Part shown: positions 53,519-60,635 of the stretch, piece after piece
How the letters are laid out: every line of letters begins with the position of its first letter
Numbering within the stretch: position 1 is the first letter of the stretch
NCBI GenBank assembly: GCA_000619965.1
Contig: JHVD01000001.1
Span: 124,001 to 188,000, forward strand
Length of the DNA: 64,000 bases
From: Propionibacteriaceae bacterium P6A17
GTDB taxonomy: Bacteria > Actinomycetota > Actinomycetes > Propionibacteriales > Propionibacteriaceae
Direction of reading: 5' to 3'
The notes under the pieces: generated by a model
What the model was told of the DNA's origin: nothing
Database searches by the model: none
The model's input: only the letters and a program-made list of their open reading frames with translations
Program-made: the position numbers and the translations under genes

Positions 53519-54313
53519 ATGGAGGTGCTGGCGGCGATCGGTTGGGCGCTGGTCCTGACCCTGGCCGCGACGACCACCCTGGCGCTGCTGCACGCACACC
53601 GCGCGACCACCCGGTGCCGGGTCCTCGACCAAGAACTGCGGGACCGAGAACGCTTGCCTGCGACGATCTCACACGAAATCCGTACGCCGCTGGCGCTGGT
53701 CAAGGGCGCTGCCGAGCTGCTTGCCGAACAGACGCCGGGCGAGTTGAACGACGTGCAGGTGTCCTTCGTCGAGACCATCACCGAGAACACCCAACAGGTC
53801 ATCGATATCGCCGAGAGCTTCCTGACGGACCTTCGGCTGGCCAGCACCGAGCCGCTGACACTGGCCGAAGTCGACGTCCGCGCCGTCGTCGCGGAGGCCG
53901 CGCGGGAGATGCGTCGCATCTCAGCGGTGCCCATTCATGTGGACGCCTCGGGCGGTGTCCGCCCCATACACGGTGACGCCGGACTGATCCGCCAGCTCGT
54001 CTGGAACCTCGTCGGCAACGCATCCCGCCACACACTCGGCGGCGGCGTCGTCACCGTTCGCGTGAGCGATGCCGAGGACGAGGGCGCACTTGTCACGGTC
54101 ATCGACCAGGGCGAGGGAATGAGCGACGAGGATCGGGAGCGGCTCTTCGTGCCATTCGTGACCGGATCGTCGCGCCGCGTCGGCACAGGGATCGGCATGA
54201 GCGTGGCAAAACGGATCGTCGACGCACACGGAGGGCGGATCATGGTGGACACCTCGCCGGGGCGCGGCACGATGGTCCACGTGCTCTTGAGGAGGAACGC
54301 ATGCAGCCCGTAG
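53519..54313 (+). CDS. Short membrane sensor histidine kinase
   Basis: The 264-residue kinase has a single N-terminal membrane helix (VLAAIGWALVLTLAATTTLA) and no outside sensing domain. The H box is ATISHEIRTPLALVKG with the phospho-His near residue 56. The ATPase domain shows LVWNLVGNASRHT (N box), VIDQGEGMSDEDRERLF and GTGIGMSVAKRIVDAHGG. With no extracytoplasmic domain it probably senses through a partner such as the binding protein or transporter encoded downstream. The 3' end overlaps the response-regulator gene by 13 bases. Confidence 0.9.
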   Translation: MEVLAAIGWALVLTLAATTTLALLHAHRATTRCRVLDQELRDRERLPATISHEIRTPLALVKGAAELLAEQTPGELNDVQVSFVETITENTQQVIDIAESFLTDLRLASTEPLTLAEVDVRAVVAEAAREMRRISAVPIHVDASGGVRPIHGDAGLIRQLVWNLVGNASRHTLGGGVVTVRVSDAEDEGALVTVIDQGEGMSDEDRERLFVPFVTGSSRRVGTGIGMSVAKRIVDAHGGRIMVDTSPGRGTMVHVLLRRNACSP

Positions 54314-54987
54314 TGCTCGTGGTCGACGACGAACGTCAGATGGTCTCGATCGTGACCTTCGCGCTCGAGACCCAAGGATTCCAATGCCTGACTGCGCGGG
54401 ACGTGCCCGAAGCGTTGCGGCTGCTGCGGCAGCAACACGTGGATCTCGCCGTCCTCGACGTCATGCTCCCCATGGGCTCCGGCGTCGACCTGACCAGACG
54501 CATCCGCGCCACGGGCTCGGACATGCCGATCATTCTCCTGTCCGCGCTCGGAGCCGAGAAGGACCGCATTGCAGGCCTCGAAGCGGGTGCCGACGACTAC
54601 ATGACCAAGCCGTTCAGCCCGCGGGAACTCGCACTTCGGGCACAGGCGATGCTGCGCCGCTCGCTGCCCGCCAAAGCCCTACAACGACTCGAGGCGGGGC
54701 CACTCGTCGTCGACCGTGCTGCGGAGGAAGCGTGGTGGGACGGGGTACTACTGCCACTCAACGCCGTGGATCTGCGTCTGCTGGCCGTGCTTGCGGCCCG
54801 CCCCGATGAAGTCGTCACGCAGCGAACGATCCTCAACGAGGCCTGGGGTACCGACGAGCTCGGAGGCAGCCGCGACCTCATCAAGACCAGCGTGTATCGC
54901 CTTCGCAAGGCTCTCGGCGCGGCAGGCGTGGACCCTGCCGTCATCGAGGCTCGACGAGGACAGGGTTACGTGTTGCGCATTCGGTGA
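54301..54987 (+). CDS. OmpR/PhoB-family response regulator
   Basis: The 228-residue regulator has a receiver domain (VVDDERQMV, phospho-Asp in LAVLDVMLPMGSGVDL, Lys in DDYMTKPFSPRE). A winged-helix output domain follows at about residues 130-228 (LLPLNAVDLRLLAVLAARPDEVVTQ with IKTSVYRLRKAL and RRGQGYVLRI). It is coupled to the upstream kinase and lies 114 bases before glpT, its likely target. TGTCAC words at about 54991-55006 (CAGCTGTCACCAAGTGTCACC) just after the stop form a direct repeat that could be its operator. Confidence 0.92.
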   Translation: MQPVVLVVDDERQMVSIVTFALETQGFQCLTARDVPEALRLLRQQHVDLAVLDVMLPMGSGVDLTRRIRATGSDMPIILLSALGAEKDRIAGLEAGADDYMTKPFSPRELALRAQAMLRRSLPAKALQRLEAGPLVVDRAAEEAWWDGVLLPLNAVDLRLLAVLAARPDEVVTQRTILNEAWGTDELGGSRDLIKTSVYRLRKALGAAGVDPAVIEARRGQGYVLRIR

Positions 54988-54988
54988 C

Positions 54989-55008
54989 ACAGCTGTCACC
55001 AAGTGTCA
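54989..55008 (+). promoter_or_regulatory. TGTCACC direct repeat ahead of glpT
   Basis: TGTCACC occurs twice, spaced 11 bases start to start (in CAGCTGTCACCAAGTGTCACC), about 95-110 bases before the glpT start. Tandem half-sites one helical turn apart are the usual target of OmpR/PhoB-type regulators like the one just upstream. Confidence 0.5.
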
Positions 55009-55101
55009 CCTGGGACCGGAGCGCCGTCACCGCCCCAAGGCGCACGCTGACTTCAACAGCGCACCCCCAACCGGAGGTGGGTGCCGTCTGAAGGAGCAGA
55101 C

Positions 55102-56508
55102 ATGTCAACCAGAACGACTTCGAGGTCGATGGGATTCCTCTCAGCGCCTCCCGCCGCACCGCGAGTACCTGACCAGCAGGTGTCGGCGCTCTATCGCAAG
55201 TACCGCTTCTCGGCCTTCATGGGCATCTTCATCGGCTACGCGGGCTTCTACCTGATCCGCAACAACGTCTCGCTCGTCTCCGCGATTTTCAAGGAACACG
55301 GCTTGATGACTGCCACGGGCATCGGCATCGTCGCCAATGCGGTCCTGTTCGCGTATGGCCTGTCGAAGTTCTTCATGGCGATGCTCTCCGACCGTGCGAA
55401 TGCCCGCTACTTCATGCCGCTCGGTCTTGCACTGTCTGCGGTGATGAATCTGTTGATCGCGTTCGTGCCCGTCTTGAGCGCCTCCGTGGGCGTGTTCGCC
55501 GTGATGATGTTCCTCAATGGATGGTTCCAAGGCATGGGCTGGCCCCCCTCAGGGCGCGTCCTTGTCCACTGGTTCTCCACCAACGAGCGCGGCTGGAAGA
55601 CCTCGATATGGAATTGCGCGCACAACGTGGGCGGAGCGGGCGTGGGCATCGCAGCGGCCTTCGCTCTCGACGAGTGGGCAGCCGGGCCCGCTGACTGGAC
55701 ACCTGCATTCTGGTTCCCGGCCGTCATCGCCCTGGTGGTTGCGCTCGTCGCATTCCTGCTCATCCGCGACCGTCCCGAGGCCGTTGGCCTGCCGACCATC
55801 GAGGAATACCGCAATGACCCCGCGAAGGTCACCTCCGAGAAGGAGTCGATGCCCTGGCGCGAGATGCTCGTCAAGCATGTGCTCACCAACCGCGTCATCG
55901 TCCTGCTGGCAGTGACCAACGTCTTCGTCTACACGCTGCGCTACGGCGTCCTCAACTGGATCCCCGTGTACCTCACCCAGGAGATCCACGGCACCAACGT
56001 GAAGGACGGGCTCCTCGGATTCGCAATCTACGAGTTCGCAGGCATCGTCGGAACACTGCTGTGCGGCTGGGTCTCCGACAAGGTCTTCAAGGGATGGCGC
56101 TCGGGTGCCGGCCTGCTGTTCATCGGTGGCGTCGGGATCGCCCTGGCCGCCTACTGGTTGCTCCCGCCCAGCGCTCCGATTGGAGTGTTCTACTTGCTGA
56201 TTGCCATCATCGGTGGCCTGATCTATGGCCCGGTCATGATGATTGGCCTCCAAGCCATCGACCTCTCGCCACGCAACGTCGCAGGCACCGCCGCAGGGTT
56301 CACGGGGCTCTTCGGATACCTCCTCGGCGCGTCGCTCGCCTCCACTGGCGTCGGTCTCCTCATCGACCACTTCGGCTGGAGCGTCACCTACGTGTGCTTG
56401 CTGTGCGTCGTCGTCCTCGCCATGATCCTCATGTGGATCGTCGGTCGCGACGAGCGCCGACTCATGGAGCAGCATGCCTCGACGCAGGCTGAGGGACACG
56501 GGGAGTAG
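55102..56508 (+). CDS. glpT: GlpT-type organophosphate:phosphate antiporter (MFS)
   Basis: GlpT imports glycerol 3-phosphate in exchange for phosphate. The 468-residue MFS protein has 12 membrane helices. It keeps the two substrate-phosphate arginines (Arg53 in FYLIRNNV and Arg280 in FVYTLRYGVLNW) and the central His in IWNCAHNVGG. It also shares GWFQGMGWPPSGR, GTLLCGWVSDKVFKG and AGTAAGFTGLFGYLLG with E. coli GlpT. These shared blocks favour GlpT over UhpT or PgtP, although PgtP is close. It follows a two-component pair and precedes an ABC importer. GAAGGAGCAGAC lies before the ATG. Confidence 0.9.
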   Translation: MSTRTTSRSMGFLSAPPAAPRVPDQQVSALYRKYRFSAFMGIFIGYAGFYLIRNNVSLVSAIFKEHGLMTATGIGIVANAVLFAYGLSKFFMAMLSDRANARYFMPLGLALSAVMNLLIAFVPVLSASVGVFAVMMFLNGWFQGMGWPPSGRVLVHWFSTNERGWKTSIWNCAHNVGGAGVGIAAAFALDEWAAGPADWTPAFWFPAVIALVVALVAFLLIRDRPEAVGLPTIEEYRNDPAKVTSEKESMPWREMLVKHVLTNRVIVLLAVTNVFVYTLRYGVLNWIPVYLTQEIHGTNVKDGLLGFAIYEFAGIVGTLLCGWVSDKVFKGWRSGAGLLFIGGVGIALAAYWLLPPSAPIGVFYLLIAIIGGLIYGPVMMIGLQAIDLSPRNVAGTAAGFTGLFGYLLGASLASTGVGLLIDHFGWSVTYVCLLCVVVLAMILMWIVGRDERRLMEQHASTQAEGHGE

Positions 56509-56598
56509 CCCGCGCGACGCCGCTTTCCAACACGGATGTGGGTCGAACTGCGCATGGCGCGTGGCCCCCTCGGGGCCGCGCGCTATGTTGCTTTCACG

Positions 56599-57606
56599 AT
56601 GATGCGTTCGAGATGGGCCCGCCGCGCGCTGGTGCGCGGTGCGCTGGGGATGGCTGCGATCGGTGTGCTCGCCGCCGCACTGTTCGCCGGTGGTGGATCC
56701 TCGGAGCTGTCCGTGTTGTGCTCCAACGATGAGCGCACGTGCCAGGCGCTGATCGATGCCTTTGCCGACGACCAGCAGCGTGTCTCGCTGGTGCGGCTGC
56801 CGACCAGTCAGGCGCTGGCCCGCCTCCGGCAGGACAGAGACGCGCCGGAGTTCGACGTGTGGATCGGCGGGCCTGCAGAGGCCTACGTCGAGGCTGCCGG
56901 CTGGGGGCTGCTGGAGCGAGCGCCGGGGCGCTCGCCGTCGAGCTTCGACGATCCCGGTGGCCGATGGCGCGGCATCTATGGAGGCATTCTCGCGTTCTGT
57001 GTCGCGGACTCCATCGAGGCACCGACGAGCTGGTCCGAGCTGCTTCGCAGCGACCTGCGCGGTCGCGTCGTGATCTCCAACCCCCTGACCTCCGGCACCG
57101 CAGCGACGATGCTCGGCGTGCAGCTGGCACGGACGGGTTCCCTCGACGACACCATGTCGTATCTGCGCGCGCTGGCAGCGCAGACTGCGCACTTGACCGA
57201 GTCCGGCACCGCGCCTGCGCGGCTCGTGGCGGAGGGGCGGGCTGACGTCGCGGTGGCTTTTGCGCCGTACTGCGACCGACTGAGGTCGCGCGCAGTGGCG
57301 GTGCGGACGGTGTATCCCTCCGATGGCACGGGCTATGAGGTGGGTGCCGCAGCGCTGCTGCGCGGCGCCCGACATCCAGTGGAGGCTCGACGCTTCTTCT
57401 TGTTCGTCACCTCGCCCAACGGACAGTTGATCGCTGCGAGGTCATCGACGCAGAATCCGATCGACAAGGGGCTCGACGGGAACCTCGCCGATGAGCTCGA
57501 GGCACTTGAGGTGCCGGTGATAGCCGACGACGTGACCGCCAACAGCCGTGTGCGCGGGGACCTCATCGCCGCCTGGATCCAAGAGGTGCGCGATGGGGAA
57601 TACTGA
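56599..57606 (+). CDS. AfuA/FbpA-type periplasmic-binding protein
   Basis: The 335-residue protein has an N-terminal membrane or signal segment (GALGMAAIGVLAAALFAGGG) without a lipobox Cys. A type 2 binding fold follows, with VRLPTSQALARLRQ, DVWIGGPAEAYVEAAGWGLL and ISNPLTSGTAATMLG. The tandem Tyr that binds iron in FbpA is not evident, so an organic phosphate ligand, as for AfuA, fits better. A CSNDERTC pair near the start of the mature part might form a disulfide. A TATGTT box at 56584-56589 lies just before ATG 56599. It overlaps the permease gene. Confidence 0.82.
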   Translation: MMRSRWARRALVRGALGMAAIGVLAAALFAGGGSSELSVLCSNDERTCQALIDAFADDQQRVSLVRLPTSQALARLRQDRDAPEFDVWIGGPAEAYVEAAGWGLLERAPGRSPSSFDDPGGRWRGIYGGILAFCVADSIEAPTSWSELLRSDLRGRVVISNPLTSGTAATMLGVQLARTGSLDDTMSYLRALAAQTAHLTESGTAPARLVAEGRADVAVAFAPYCDRLRSRAVAVRTVYPSDGTGYEVGAAALLRGARHPVEARRFFLFVTSPNGQLIAARSSTQNPIDKGLDGNLADELEALEVPVIADDVTANSRVRGDLIAAWIQEVRDGEY

Positions 57607-59137
57607 TGCGCCACGAGTCAGCCGACGATGGCGCACTGCGCGATGTGCACTCGTGGTGGTGCTCGCCATGACGATCCTCGGGCCGTTGGCGCGATTGGCC
57701 TCCCTGATCGGAGCGCCCGCGACGACCACGCTCCCGGACACGGGGTGGTCGGCTTTGTGGAGCGTCTTGACGCGCAGCCTTGCCATGGCCGGGGCTGCAG
57801 GTGCCCTCGCAACTTTGGGAGGCGCGGTGATCGTCGGAGGCACACTGTTGCTGCGGCATCCGGGGTGGCTCATCGCATTGGCGGGTTGGGTGCTCGCCAC
57901 CCCCTCCGTCGTGCTCGCAGTGCCGCTGGCGGGCGTCATTGGGGTGGATCCGGTGGGGTTGTCGGCGCTGGCGCACGGGGTGGCTGGCATGCCAGTGGCG
58001 GCGGCCCTGATCGCCGCGTCGTCGGCGACCGTTCGGCGTGAGGAACTCCTCGCCGTCGTCGATCTGGGGGCGTCGGCCGTGTCGGTGTGGCGACGCGTGC
58101 TGGCACCGGCCGCGTTGCCGGGCGCGGCGCTGGGGTGGGCCGCCGCGTCGATGCTGGCCCTGACGGATCCGTCGATCTCGCTCGCGCTGGCTGGCTCCCG
58201 ACCATTGCTCGCATCGCATGTGTTCCACGCGGTCACCACCGATGCCCCGACTGCGGTTGCCGCGCGCGCCGTGCGCGTCGTCGTGGTGTTTGCGGTGCTG
58301 GTCGTGGCGCTGTTTGGGGCCTGGGTGGGCCGACTCACGGTGCCGACGCCGTGGCGGTCCGGGGTCATCGCGCGGCATCTGGACCCTCACTGGATCGTGC
58401 GAGGCAGTGCGGTGGGCCTAGGATTGGGTCTGGCCGTGATGCTGGTGACCGTGGTGTTGCGCGCAGTGCGCTGGGAGCGCGGAAGCAGTCACTTGGGAGC
58501 CACCGTGGCATCGTCGGCCACCGTCGCGGTGTTGGTGGTCGTGGCGTCACTGGTGGTCGGGGGTGCGACAGCCGCACTCTCGTACGGCAACGGCCGAGCA
58601 GTGGACCCGCTGATGCTCGGGCTCGCGCTCCTGTCTCCCGTCGCCGTAGGAGTTGTGGTGGCCGTTGTGCACCGCGTACCGCTCGCAGTCGGGCCGATCC
58701 GGCTGCCGGCGCTCGTCGGCGGGGGAGCACCGCTCAGCGGCATGCTCGCGGTGTGGCTGTGCTTCGGTGCACTCGGAGTGCCCCTTGCCCACGTGATGAT
58801 CGGTGCTGGGCTTCGGCGAACGTCGGGGCTGGCCGAGGTCGCGTGCGGGCTGGGCGCGGGCCGCCTACGGACGGCTGCAAGTGTGCTGTTGCCCGCGCTG
58901 GGGCCGCAGATGATCGTCGCCGTGGCAGTGCTCGCGAGCATCGTGCTGACGCGGGTGACGCCGGTGGTGTTCGTGCAGCCACCGGAGGTGATGCTGGCCG
59001 CACCGCGACTCGTGACCCTGGTGGGGGCGGGCATGGCGGATGAAGCCGCCGCGCTCTCGCTCGCGATGACGGCGGTGGCGTTGGTGCCCGTGGCACTGGC
59101 GACGCTGGTGGTGAAGAGGAGCTGGCGATGGGGCTGA
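57593..59137 (+). CDS. Fused two-domain ABC permease (FbpB/AfuB type)
   Basis: The 514-residue protein has about 12 membrane helices in two permease halves. Each has an EAA-like loop: ELLAVVDLGASAVSVWRRVLAPAAL near residue 160 and SGLAEVACGLGAGRLRTAASVLLPAL near residue 430. Fusion of both halves is typical of the ferric/phosphosugar importers. It starts 14 bases inside the binding-protein gene and ends inside the ATPase start (10-base overlap), so the three are chained. Confidence 0.88.
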   Translation: MGNTDAPRVSRRWRTARCALVVVLAMTILGPLARLASLIGAPATTTLPDTGWSALWSVLTRSLAMAGAAGALATLGGAVIVGGTLLLRHPGWLIALAGWVLATPSVVLAVPLAGVIGVDPVGLSALAHGVAGMPVAAALIAASSATVRREELLAVVDLGASAVSVWRRVLAPAALPGAALGWAAASMLALTDPSISLALAGSRPLLASHVFHAVTTDAPTAVAARAVRVVVVFAVLVVALFGAWVGRLTVPTPWRSGVIARHLDPHWIVRGSAVGLGLGLAVMLVTVVLRAVRWERGSSHLGATVASSATVAVLVVVASLVVGGATAALSYGNGRAVDPLMLGLALLSPVAVGVVVAVVHRVPLAVGPIRLPALVGGGAPLSGMLAVWLCFGALGVPLAHVMIGAGLRRTSGLAEVACGLGAGRLRTAASVLLPALGPQMIVAVAVLASIVLTRVTPVVFVQPPEVMLAAPRLVTLVGAGMADEAAALSLAMTAVALVPVALATLVVKRSWRWG

Positions 59138-60159
59138 AAGTCAACGGGTTGCGCGACGCGCACGGCGTGCTTGCGGGAGTGACGTTCGAGGTACATGACG
59201 GCGAGGTGCTGGCGGTGGTCGGGCCGTCGGGCAGTGGCAAGACCACGCTGCTGCGCACGATCGCAGGCCTCCACGAGCTGGCCCGCGGGCGTATCGAGAT
59301 CGACGGGCGAGACTGCACCCATTTGCCAGCGCGCGCACGTCCCACCGCGATGGTCGCGCAGACGCCCGCGTTGTTCGACGGGCTCAGCGTGCGCGAGAAC
59401 ATCGCCTTCTCGCTCGATGACGCTGCAATGACCGACCTCCGTCGCGACGACCTCGTCGACATCGCGATGGCGACGATGCAGGTCACCTCGCTCGGCGGCC
59501 GACGCCCGGGCTCGCTCTCGGGTGGACAGGCCCAGCGGGTCTCGTTGGCGCGCACGCTGGTGCGTGCTCCTCGCGTGTTGCTGTTGGACGAGCCGCTCGC
59601 GCACGTGGAGGCGACGATGCGACAGACGATTCGCAAGTCTCTGCTGACCCATGTCCGCCGAGACCTTGCGTCAGCCATTCACGTCACCCATGAGATCGAC
59701 GAGGCCTGCAGCGTGGCCGACCGGCTGCTCGTCCTGCGCGACGGAGGTGTGGCGCAGCTGGGGACGCCCCGCGAGGTCTATCGGCGTCCGGCGAGCCGAT
59801 TCGTGGCCCAGCTGCTGGGCATCCCCAACATTCTCGCCGCGGAGGCCGTGCAGGTCGCCAACGGACAGGTCGTCGTCGAGGTGGGGCGGAGCAGACTCAC
59901 GCTCCCAGGGCAGGCGCGCGTCGGGCCGTGCACCGTGATCCTGCCACCCGGCGCGATCGCGCTGAAGCCGGCGAGTGGGGCAGAGGTGATTGGGCTGCGG
60001 GGCCAGATCATCGAGTCGGTGTTCGCGCGCACATACGTCGTCCATGAATTGGAGACCGAGATGGGAACGCTCGTCGCGCATGAGTTCGGTGATCCTTCGC
60101 GGGAGCCGGGAGACGTCGTCGACCTGTCGATCGGGGGCGGCTGGGTCATCGCGGACTGA
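59128..60159 (+). CDS. ABC transporter ATPase (FbpC/AfuC type)
   Basis: The 343-residue ATPase has Walker A VVGPSGSGKTTLLR, Q loop AMVAQTPALFDGLS, signature SLSGGQAQRVSLARTL, Walker B VLLLDEPLAHVEAT and the switch His in HVTHEIDEA. A TOBE-like regulatory domain occupies about residues 240-343. It drives the fused permease. The set HK-RR-GlpT-binding protein-permease-ATPase is complete and ends at the hairpin downstream. Confidence 0.92.
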   Translation: MGLKVNGLRDAHGVLAGVTFEVHDGEVLAVVGPSGSGKTTLLRTIAGLHELARGRIEIDGRDCTHLPARARPTAMVAQTPALFDGLSVRENIAFSLDDAAMTDLRRDDLVDIAMATMQVTSLGGRRPGSLSGGQAQRVSLARTLVRAPRVLLLDEPLAHVEATMRQTIRKSLLTHVRRDLASAIHVTHEIDEACSVADRLLVLRDGGVAQLGTPREVYRRPASRFVAQLLGIPNILAAEAVQVANGQVVVEVGRSRLTLPGQARVGPCTVILPPGAIALKPASGAEVIGLRGQIIESVFARTYVVHELETEMGTLVAHEFGDPSREPGDVVDLSIGGGWVIAD

Positions 60160-60177
60160 TGTCCGCGGGGGGCGGGT

Positions 60178-60205
60178 CGTCGTCGCCTGCCCGTCGGCGA
60201 CGACG
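60178..60205 (+). terminator. Terminator hairpin after the ABC importer
   Basis: CGTCGTCGCC and GGCGACGACG form a perfect 10-bp stem around TGCCCGTC, 19 bases past the stop. Confidence 0.75.
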
Positions 60206-60403
60206 GGTCTGCTCTTGGGCTCGACGCGCGCTGCCGGGGGATTCTCGTCGTGTGGGCTGGCGTCGATGCTGTCCGCGCTGGCCCCGCTCGTGGCGATCGT
60301 CGAAGCGCCGGCGGTGGACTTCGCCTTCGTCGCGTCAGTCCTTGCCGGGGCCGGTTTCCTGCGTGAACGGTCCGGGGTTTCCTGCGCAGTGTGAGTCCAG
60401 GGC
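60206..60403. other. Gap before the persulfide operon
   Basis: A plus-strand frame across this stretch reads SATTGLLLGSTRAAGGF and then a hydrophobic part (LVAIVEAPAVDFAFVASVLAGAG), ending at 60394. It has no start codon with a ribosome site. It might be the tail of a lost membrane-protein gene. I would not call it a gene. Confidence 0.4.
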
Positions 60404-60434
60404 TTGACAGCTCAGATACCCCCGGGGGTATATT
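60404..60434 (+). promoter_or_regulatory. Promoter with CsoR/CstR-like operator palindrome
   Basis: A perfect TTGACA -35 box (60404-60409) and a TATATT -10 box (60429-60434) flank the 16-base perfect palindrome ATACCCCCGGGGGTAT (60416-60431). The overlap with the -10 box fits repression. A/T-flanked C-run and G-run palindromes of this kind are the sites of CsoR-family regulators. With sulfur-transfer genes downstream, the persulfide sensor CstR is the favoured regulator; its gene is not in the window. Confidence 0.8.
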
Positions 60435-60473
60435 GGGTCCGTCGAACAACCCCAGACCTCCAAGGAGCCAACC

Positions 60474-60590
60474 ATGTGCGCACGAGTCACCTGCCCCCGC
60501 TGCAAGAAGTACACCTGGGCCGGTTGCGGCAATCACGTCGAGCAGGCGCTCGCGGGAGTGCCCGCGTCCGAACGCTGCCGGTGCCGCTGA
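60474..60590 (+). CDS. 38-residue Cys-rich protein (zinc-ribbon-like)
   Basis: This small frame encodes MCARVTCPRCKKYTWAGCGN, then a helical stretch HVEQALAGVPASERCRCR. CPRC and the later CGNH could bind zinc or another metal, and six Cys occur in 38 residues. AAGGAGCCAACC precedes the ATG. It is the first gene after the palindromic operator and lies 45 bases before the persulfide dioxygenase-like gene. Its function is unknown; a role in metal or persulfide handling is an inference from place and composition. Confidence 0.75.
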   Translation: MCARVTCPRCKKYTWAGCGNHVEQALAGVPASERCRCR

Positions 60591-60635
60591 GCCACGCGAA
60601 CCCACCGCACACGACCATCGAAGGAAGGAGCCACC

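Noticed and set aside
56599-60159. A ferric iron (Fbp) uptake system
   Set aside because: The fused permease and ATPase fit, but the binding protein has no obvious tandem Tyr and the locus carries GlpT and a sensor pair. Iron is kept only as an alternative.
60206-60403. A short membrane-protein gene before the sulfur operon
   Set aside because: The frame continues from within the ATPase gene region, lacks a start with a ribosome site, and covers a terminator hairpin.
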